This document shows, one piece after another, positions 45,272 to 51,764 of a DNA stretch of 64,000 nucleotides. The notes under the pieces are model-generated. The model saw only the letters and a list, made by a program, of their open reading frames with translations. It searched no databases and had not been told where the DNA came from. Position numbers and translations under genes: made by a program. How positions within the stretch are numbered: the stretch's first letter is position 1; every line of letters starts with the position of its first letter. Origin of the DNA: Nocardia jinanensis (lineage in GTDB: Bacteria > Actinomycetota > Actinomycetes > Mycobacteriales > Mycobacteriaceae); assembly GCF_014645735.1 (NCBI RefSeq), contig NZ_BMMH01000004.1:310001-374000 (forward strand), written 5' to 3'.

Positions 45272-46003
45272 TCATCGCGGGTCCTGCCGTCGTGCCCCGG
45301 CCGGGCCGAGGGTGGCGGCGAGACCGGCCAGTAGGGTGTCGAGGCCGCGTTCCAGTTCGGTGACGCCATCGTAGGTGGCCAGCTGTGATGCGAGTCCGCG
45401 CAGCAGCGGGAACTCGCCGATAGGTAGATGCTGCAGGCCGAGGCGCAGCAGGTCGGTGGTTTCCTCCGGTCGGTCGACGACTTCCTGTACTTCGTTGAGG
45501 ACGTGCCCGTAGAGGAAACCGAACAGCGCCCGATAGATGCGCAGAGCGTCGCCTTCGCTGAAATCGGCCCGGGTGAGCAGGACCAGAATATGTTCCAGTG
45601 GGCGCAGGGTGCCCGGTGGCCGCAGGCCCAGTGGGGTGGCCAGGGAGCGAGTGACCAGCAGCGGCACCGCATGCGGGTGCGCCACGGCGAGCCTGCGGAA
45701 ATCCCGCGCGACGAGGCGTAGCTGGTGGCGCCAGTCGGGGTCGGTGGAATCGACGGCCAGTTGCTCGAACACGAACTCGGTGACGCCGTCGAGAAGTGCG
45801 GCCTTGTTCGCGGCATGTCGATAGAGTGCCGCCGGGTCGCGGCCGAGCCGGCTGCCCAGGCGTCGCATCGACAGCCGCTCGATGTCGTCGCGGTCGATGA
45901 TCTCGAGCGCGGCGGCCAGTATGGCCGGACGGGTCAGTGGATGCGCACTGCGATCGTCTGGTCGGTCACGGCCGGCGGCCGGGCCGGCCCTCGTCCTGTT
46001 CAT
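45272..46003 (-). CDS. TetR-family regulator with TetR_C-type ligand domain (TetR B)
   Basis: 243 residues from the ATG at 46003; an in-frame GTG at 46039 would overlap the operator. The helix-turn-helix is RLSMRRLGSRLGRDPAALYRHAANK. The ligand domain parallels TetR A (HPHAVPLLVTRSLATP, FLYGHVLNEVQEVV). It is convergent with TetR A (8-bp gap), an inverted gene duplication, and divergent from the DesA3-like desaturase with the motif between them. Control of that desaturase is likely. Confidence 0.88.
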   Translation of the reverse strand: MNRTRAGPAAGRDRPDDRSAHPLTRPAILAAALEIIDRDDIERLSMRRLGSRLGRDPAALYRHAANKAALLDGVTEFVFEQLAVDSTDPDWRHQLRLVARDFRRLAVAHPHAVPLLVTRSLATPLGLRPPGTLRPLEHILVLLTRADFSEGDALRIYRALFGFLYGHVLNEVQEVVDRPEETTDLLRLGLQHLPIGEFPLLRGLASQLATYDGVTELERGLDTLLAGLAATLGPAGARRQDPR

Positions 46004-46039
46004 CGCACGTTCCGCCTGTTCATATGTTGTTGATAACAC

Positions 46040-46059
46040 CGTAATTCTACACTGTAGAC
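46040..46059 (-). promoter_or_regulatory. Copy 4 of the 20-bp TetR-type motif, between TetR B and the desaturase
   Basis: Minus strand GTCTACAGTGTAGAATTACG, matching copy 2 at 16 of 20 bases. It contains the perfect palindrome TCTACACTGTAGA (46046-46058). It lies 80 bp before the desaturase and 37 bp before TetR B. Confidence 0.65.
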
Positions 46060-46138
46060 ATACGGTGTATCCGAGCCTAGGGTGTGGGTATGGCTGGGTT
46101 CATGCCCCGCACCACCCGGCAATTCGAGGGTACGAACA

Positions 46139-47461
46139 ATGGCAATCACCGAAGTCGGTGTCTACGCGCACCTGAGTCCCGCCGATGTCGAAGCGCTCGG
46201 TCTCGACCTCGACGCGATCCGACGTGACATCGTGGGGAAGCGGGGCGCTCGGGACGCGGCATACATCCGCCGCACCATCGCCGCGCAGCGGGGTCTCGAC
46301 GCGGCCTCTCGTCTGATCATCGCCGTGAGCCGGCGCGGAACGGGCTGGGCGCTGGGGACTGCCGGACTGGCGGTGGCCAAGAGTATCGAGAACATGGAAC
46401 TCGGTCACAACGTCTGTCACGGCCAATGGGATTGGATGAACGACCCCGAAATCCATTCCGGTACCTGGGAATGGGATATGGCCGGGCTGTCGTCGCAATG
46501 GCGCTACGCCCACAACTTCCGTCACCACATGTACACGAACGTGGTCGGCATGGACGAGGATATCGGCTTCGGCGTGATGCGGGTGACCCGAGACCAGCCG
46601 TGGCGGCCGCGGCTGCTATTGCAGCCGCTGCAGAATCTACTGTTGGCGGCGGTGTTCGAATGGGGTATCGCCCTGCACGATCTGTACTCCGAACGCGATC
46701 GCGCGATCACCTCCGAGGGGAAGACCGCGGAGACCAAGGCGTTCGTGAGGAAGATCGGCAGACAGGTCGGCAAGGATTATGTGCTGTTCCCGGCGCTGAG
46801 CGGGCGGCGATGGCGTCGCACCCTCGCCGCGAACGCGACAGCCAACCTCGTGCGCAACCTGTGGGCGTATCTCGTGATCTTCTGCGGGCACTTTCCCGAC
46901 GGCGCGGAGAAATTCTCACCCACTGTGGTCGAGGAGGAGACGAAGGCGGAATGGTATCTGCGGCAGATGCTCGGCACCGCCAATTTCGACGCCGGTCCCG
47001 CGCTGGCGTTCCTGAGCGGGAACCTGTGTTACCAGATCGAACACCATCTCTTCCCGGACCTGCCCAGCAACCGCTACGCCGAGATAAGTCACCGGGTGCG
47101 GGCGCTGTGCGATGTATACGATCTCCCCTACACCACCGGCCCCCTGCTGCGCCAATACCTGCTGACCCTGCGCACCATTCACAAACTCGCCCTGCCGGAC
47201 AACTTCTTGAAAGCCACCAGCGACAACGCACCCGAGACAGCTTCGGAGAAAAAATTCCACGGCTACAACCAATCCGGCAACAGCGACTCCGGCGGCTCGA
47301 TCGGCCGTCGGGGCCTGCGCTCGGCGCTACGCGCGATAGCGGCGCAGTCGAGGCCGGCCGGACGAAGAAAGGTGAAAATGTGCGGATCCGAACCAGCGGG
47401 CCTCCGAGTACCTCCCCGGAGCCCTGTGGAGGCGGGTTACCTCCGTCGGGCAGCGATATGA
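46139..47461 (+). CDS. Membrane acyl-CoA desaturase, DesA3-like
   Basis: 440 residues from the ATG at 46139 (cgaggg upstream). The three His boxes are HNVCHGQWDW (with ELGHN), NFRHHMYTN and QIEHHLFPDLP. Membrane helices lie between them. DesA3 of mycobacteria introduces the delta-9 double bond into stearoyl-CoA with an NADPH oxidoreductase encoded next to it; no such reductase is visible here. The last 30 residues (after AGRRKVKM) look like read-through into a region with two small hairpins, so the original stop may be lost. TetR B is divergent. Confidence 0.88.
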   Translation: MAITEVGVYAHLSPADVEALGLDLDAIRRDIVGKRGARDAAYIRRTIAAQRGLDAASRLIIAVSRRGTGWALGTAGLAVAKSIENMELGHNVCHGQWDWMNDPEIHSGTWEWDMAGLSSQWRYAHNFRHHMYTNVVGMDEDIGFGVMRVTRDQPWRPRLLLQPLQNLLLAAVFEWGIALHDLYSERDRAITSEGKTAETKAFVRKIGRQVGKDYVLFPALSGRRWRRTLAANATANLVRNLWAYLVIFCGHFPDGAEKFSPTVVEEETKAEWYLRQMLGTANFDAGPALAFLSGNLCYQIEHHLFPDLPSNRYAEISHRVRALCDVYDLPYTTGPLLRQYLLTLRTIHKLALPDNFLKATSDNAPETASEKKFHGYNQSGNSDSGGSIGRRGLRSALRAIAAQSRPAGRRKVKMCGSEPAGLRVPPRSPVEAGYLRRAAI

Positions 47462-47471
47462 GGCCGTGCTC

Positions 47472-48482
47472 ATGAATACGGTCACCGTCTCCTACGCGCA
47501 TCTGTTCCGGCTCAGTGACGAGTGCGGGATCTTCGAGCACGCGCGGCTCACCGAGCCCCTCGTCGAATACGGGTACTGCGTAGACGATGTCGCACGCGGC
47601 CTCGTCGTCGCCGTTCGCGAACCCGAGCCCACGCCGGCGTTGCTCGACCTCACCAGGGTGTATTTCGACTATGTGATCGATGCGCTGACGCCGGACGGAC
47701 GTTGCCACAATCGGCGCGGATCGGACGGGCACTGGCAGGACGAACCGAGCCTCGACGATCATTGGGGCCGGGCGTTGTGGGCACTCGGCACCGTGGTCGC
47801 ACACAAGCCCGACCTGGCGCAGACCGCGCTGGCGCGGTTCATGGTCGCTGCCGAGCAGCGGCCCCTGTCCGCTCGCGCCATGGCATTCGGCGCTCTGGGT
47901 GCGGCCGAGGTCCTGCGCGTGTATCCGGAAAACCGTTGTGCACGTAGATATTTGGACTATACAAAGGATCTGATCGGTGCACCGGCGCGCCGGTTGGACT
48001 GGCGCTGGCCCGAGCCGCGACTGGAGTATGCGAACGCTGTATTGGCCGAAGCGTTGCTCGCGGTCGGCTCGCTGCCCGGTAAAGAGCGTATACAGGCGGA
48101 CGGATTGGCGATGTTGCGCTGGCTGCTCGAGACCGAGACAGCCGGTGATCACCTCTCCGTCACCCCGATCGACGGTTGGGCGAGCGGGGAACCTCGGCCC
48201 GGCTTCGATCAGCAGCCCGTCGAGGTCGCGTGCCTGGCCGACGCCTGTGCCCGTGCCTACGACACCACCGGCGACCAGCGTTGGAAGGATGCCGTCATGC
48301 TGTGCGAGGCCTGGTTTCGTGGCGTGAACGACATCAGCACTCCGCTACTCGACCCGGACAGCGGCGGTTGCTCCGACGGGCTGGAACATACCGGCCGCAA
48401 CGAAAACCAAGGCGCCGAAGCGACACTCGCGCTGATCTCCACTCAACAGCAGGCCCGGCGATTGGCGCAGGAGCCGTCGTAG
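47472..48482 (+). CDS. Conserved hypothetical, (alpha/alpha)-toroid-like glycosidase fold
   Basis: 336 residues from the ATG at 47472. Repeated helix pairs with conserved aromatic/acidic turns are visible: YCVDDVARGLVVA, DEPSLDDHWGRALWALG, LEYANAVLAEALLAVG, DQQPVEVACLADACARAY. The pattern suits a six-hairpin toroid as in glycosidases, and similar domains occur at the ends of some actinobacterial glycosyltransferases. No signal peptide is seen. It starts 10 bp after the desaturase stop, so the two may be co-transcribed. Confidence 0.6.
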   Translation: MNTVTVSYAHLFRLSDECGIFEHARLTEPLVEYGYCVDDVARGLVVAVREPEPTPALLDLTRVYFDYVIDALTPDGRCHNRRGSDGHWQDEPSLDDHWGRALWALGTVVAHKPDLAQTALARFMVAAEQRPLSARAMAFGALGAAEVLRVYPENRCARRYLDYTKDLIGAPARRLDWRWPEPRLEYANAVLAEALLAVGSLPGKERIQADGLAMLRWLLETETAGDHLSVTPIDGWASGEPRPGFDQQPVEVACLADACARAYDTTGDQRWKDAVMLCEAWFRGVNDISTPLLDPDSGGCSDGLEHTGRNENQGAEATLALISTQQQARRLAQEPS

Positions 48483-48553
48483 CCGACGTACGACCCGGCA
48501 TATCCCTCGACCGGTCGATCCGACGTCTCGGACGAGCCCCCGAACCGAATTCC

Positions 48554-49051
48554 ATGGTCGGCCGCAGCAAGGCCGTGACAGGAGTATCGATCATCACGCC
48601 ACAACCGAACGCGTTCGATGCTCGTCGGCGGGAGTCGTCGACTCGCCGCCTGCGGCTGGAATTGGATGCCGCGGACGAAAAGGCCGACGGTGTGTGGTGG
48701 CCGTACAGCCGGGATCTCGTCGCGGAGCTCGCGGGTCTGTTCACGGTGCTGCAGCCCGGCTTCGGACACGTCCGGCGCGTGATCTATCACCTCGATGAAT
48801 GGTCGACCACGCCAGGGGAACTGGAAAGCGCCGGACGGCGGATTCGGCTCGACGGTTACCGGCATCGGCCCGCGCGCACGCTCGATATCGCCGGGGCCGG
48901 CACTACGCTCACCCTTCGGCTCATCACCCCGGCCGCGGACGCCGATATGAGCGCGGTCCGGCAGCGCTGGGATTCCGAAGGCGGGGCGGGCCCCGATATC
49001 GAAGCGTGGCTCAGGGCCAGGCGCCGTTCGGCGCCGCGGCGGGGCCGGTGA
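48554..49051 (+). CDS. DUF5994-family protein, third copy
   Basis: 165 residues from the ATG at 48554, or 158 from an in-frame GTG at 48575. The signature is DGVWWPYSRDLVAELAGLF, with a VIYHLDEW strand and IRLDGYR. It is a paralogue of the tandem pair at 25.5-26.6 kb. Function unknown. Confidence 0.75.
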   Translation: MVGRSKAVTGVSIITPQPNAFDARRRESSTRRLRLELDAADEKADGVWWPYSRDLVAELAGLFTVLQPGFGHVRRVIYHLDEWSTTPGELESAGRRIRLDGYRHRPARTLDIAGAGTTLTLRLITPAADADMSAVRQRWDSEGGAGPDIEAWLRARRRSAPRRGR

Positions 49052-49358
49052 GCGGGCCTGGTCCGAGTGTCGGTACGACAAGTGGCCGGCCGGGGCGTCC
49101 GACGGTGGTCGGTATCGTCGCGCGAGCCTCGGATCTCGGTCGGTGCGGCGGGCATCGGAAATCACACCGCAGTGCGATTCCGTCTCATACCAGGGGATTA
49201 CCTCGAACGAGAATCCGGCCGATAGCTTCGGTGTATAGAATTCGCCATCCCGACCCGTCGCCCCGAACAGTGCCCGCTGGATCAGATCTCCGATCTATAT
49301 CGCCCGGTGGGCATCGAACGGGCGGAGGCGGGACCCCGACCTACTCTCAGGAAGATCT
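49052..49358. other. Intergenic region upstream of the second desaturase
   Basis: About 305 bp with no supported gene. No copy of the 20-bp TetR motif is present, so this desaturase is probably controlled differently. Confidence 0.4.
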
Positions 49359-50411
49359 ATGACGACACCGGCCTTGGCTACTGAGTCATCTCCACGGTCA
49401 TCGCGGCGCAGCGGCGCCGACGGCGATTACGCCCGCTTGCTGCGCCGGATCTCCGCCGCGGGACTGATGAACCGGCGTCCCGTCTACTACGCCGTTCGGC
49501 TCAGCCTCGTCGGTATCGCGTTCGTGGCAGGCTGGGCGGCGTTCGTCCTGGTCGGCGATTCGTGGTGGACGCTCATGGTCGCGGCGTTCATGGCGGTGTC
49601 CTTCGCTCAGGTCGCGCTGGTCATGCACGATGTCGCGCACCGCCAAGTCTTCCGGCTGCGACGGCCGACGGAGATCGTGGGCCGAGTCGTCGGCAACGCC
49701 GGCATCGGCCTGGGCTACGGCTGGTGGCAGGACAAACACACCCGCCATCACGCCAACCCGAACCACGAGGAACTCGATCCCGATGTCGCGCCCGACGTTC
49801 TGGTCTGGTCACAACGCCAGGCCCGGGCCAGCCGAGGTCTGACTCGTCTCATCGGGCGGGCACAGGCGTACCTGTTCTTCCCGCTGCTGATGCTGGAGGG
49901 CCTGAACCTCCACGCGGCGGGCGTGCGGGCGCTCAGGAATCGATCGGTCAAACACCGCGCGTTGGAGGGTGCGCTGCTCTTCGGCCACTTCGCCGCCTAT
50001 CTGGCCGCCTTGTTCGTGATGCTGCCCGCCGATAAAGCCTTCGCGTTCCTCGCTGTCCACCAGGCACTGTTCGGCCTGTACATGGGCTGCGCTTTCGCCC
50101 CGAACCACAAGGGCATGCCGACCCTGACCGGCGACGACCGCCCGGACTACCTACGCCGCCAGGTGCTGACCTCTCGCAATGTCCGGGGTGGCGTGCTGAC
50201 CGACCTCGCCCTCGGCGGGCTCAACTATCAGATCGAGCATCACTTGTTCCCAAGTATGCCGATGCCGAATCTGCGTCACGCCCAGGTGATCGTCCGCGAC
50301 TACTGCGCCGAGATCGGTGTGCCTTATCACGAGACCGGGCTGATCGCCTCCTATCGTGAGGCGCTGCGGCACCTGCATCAGGTCGGCGCACCTCTCCGCG
50401 CTGGCGATTGA
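49359..50411 (+). CDS. Fatty acid desaturase, linoleoyl/delta-6 type
   Basis: 350 residues. His boxes are HDVAHRQ (about residue 90), HTRHHANPN (about 130) and QIEHHLFPSMP (about 290), the last with Gln as in front-end desaturases. Four membrane helices are visible. The ATG follows gaagatct. It is a separate class from the DesA3-like enzyme at 46.1 kb. It ends 29 bp before a perfect palindrome terminator. Confidence 0.85.
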   Translation: MTTPALATESSPRSSRRSGADGDYARLLRRISAAGLMNRRPVYYAVRLSLVGIAFVAGWAAFVLVGDSWWTLMVAAFMAVSFAQVALVMHDVAHRQVFRLRRPTEIVGRVVGNAGIGLGYGWWQDKHTRHHANPNHEELDPDVAPDVLVWSQRQARASRGLTRLIGRAQAYLFFPLLMLEGLNLHAAGVRALRNRSVKHRALEGALLFGHFAAYLAALFVMLPADKAFAFLAVHQALFGLYMGCAFAPNHKGMPTLTGDDRPDYLRRQVLTSRNVRGGVLTDLALGGLNYQIEHHLFPSMPMPNLRHAQVIVRDYCAEIGVPYHETGLIASYREALRHLHQVGAPLRAGD

Positions 50412-50440
50412 TTTCCGGGCACCGTGCCCGGTCGATCCTG

Positions 50441-50469
50441 GAGCGGCTCGAGGACTCCTCGAGCCGCTC
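50441..50469 (+). terminator. Perfect 29-bp palindrome, desaturase terminator
   Basis: Two 14-bp perfect arms (gagcggctcgagga and its complement) meet around one central base. The stem lies 29 bp after the desaturase stop. A T-run is not clear, so termination is inferred from the stem and position. Confidence 0.6.
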
Positions 50470-50609
50470 GCTCGAATCATCGAAATTCGTGCTCACCCTC
50501 GAGGCCGGTCGGCCTCCGACCGCAGAAACGATGATGCGGGGCCCGGCCCGTCAGCGTTTCATCGCCCGAGGCCGGATCCACCACCGAATCCGGCCTCGCG
50601 GTGGCTGGT

Positions 50610-50678
50610 TCAGTAGTAGACGCCGGCGAGCATGCCCAGCATGTTCAGAAAGATGATGTATTTCAGGAAGCCAGGCAT
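50610..50678 (-). CDS. Candidate 22-residue membrane peptide
   Basis: On the minus strand, gagagagat lies about 5 bp before an ATG that opens MPGFLKYIIFLNMLGMLAG and ends VYY-stop. The whole peptide is one hydrophobic helix. The clean ribosome site and the strong composition argue for a real small protein. There is no homology evidence. Confidence 0.4.
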   Translation of the reverse strand: MPGFLKYIIFLNMLGMLAGVYY

Positions 50679-51764
50679 AGCGATCTCTCTCGATTGTCGG
50701 TGCCGGTCGTCGAACGGCGTCCACTTACGGATCATCGTTCGAGTCCCGCAAATCATTCTTGAACATCTGCGCCGCTTGATCTTTCGACAGGCGATGCGGA
50801 TTCGTTACAACGCCCCCGTCCTGCTGCTCCACCACCTGGAGTGCGCACCCCCGGTCGTCGCGCCCGGCGGTGTCCGGAGCTGACCGCCCCGTCCTCCGGG
50901 AACCGGGCGTTGATCCCCGGGCGAGCGAGCTCGCCGACCATTACCTGCGGCCCATGGACGAGCCCGAGACCGACCGAACGGGTGGGCGAGCACGACTGGA
51001 TCGTTATCGGTGCATCCGACCCGGCCGATACCACAGTGATCCTGCTACACGCGCAGACCATTGAGACGGTCTGCTACGACACCGACGCCTGAGACTCGAA
51101 CGTCGAGGACAACTTCGTCCTCGTCGAGGAATCCTGGCGGTCGAATATCCGCGACCGACCACCGGGCGGAAAGCCGAGCGGTGGCAGTGCTGTTCGCCCG
51201 TGCGCGTTCACGGGAAGAACGCACCCGATTATGTCAGGATCGGCCCGCTGGGAATGGGTGCCGGTAACCGAAATCGGAATACGCTCGGGTGGTATCGGAA
51301 AGTCGAATCGTCCTCGTTCTCGAGGGATTCCCACTGTTTCATGTTCGGAAATTGTAAATTCCGCGGTGGTGCAGTCCTGAAAGGGAACCGTCCTGACGGT
51401 GGTCCCGGTGGAGCGGGTGCACGGACTGCGGTATCGGAGCGAGTACGCACGTCACCGCAGCTGTGTGGCGTGTTCGGAAACGTCTGGTGAAGGGCATTAT
51501 TTGCGTAGGTGGCCCCCTGGCCACTGCCGTTCCGTCCGTGCCTGTCGGTGTGGTCCGATGCGTAGCTATCGGTTGTGGGTGGCTACGCGCGCGCCCCGAA
51601 TTTACATTCTCCGTAGTTGAGTAAATCGCTACGACACGGTTAGCGTGGATTTGCTGGTGGGTGATTCTGCTCAGTATTCGATCAAATTCGTGTGGTGGTG
51701 GGAGCAGGCGAAATACGGCCCGTTTCCGCGGCCCCGGTTCAATCGGAGATGTGGGGAGGAGCTC
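50679..51764. other. Long region without a supported gene
   Basis: About 1.1 kb before paralogue B. Short frames on both strands have mixed composition and no ribosome sites. An AT-richer part (51300-51700) with tagcgtggatttgctgg near 51642 may hold the promoter of paralogue B. Confidence 0.45.

Noticed and set aside
45225..45290. Possible terminator between the two convergent TetR genes
   Set aside because: The candidate stem (gatgatgcgc with gtgcgtcat) has mismatches and overlaps coding sequence; too weak to call.
47380..47452. Possible riboswitch-like pair of hairpins at the end of the DesA3-like gene
   Set aside because: Two short stems (ctccg/cggag, ggagg/cctcc) without any known riboswitch core; likely part of a read-through tail.
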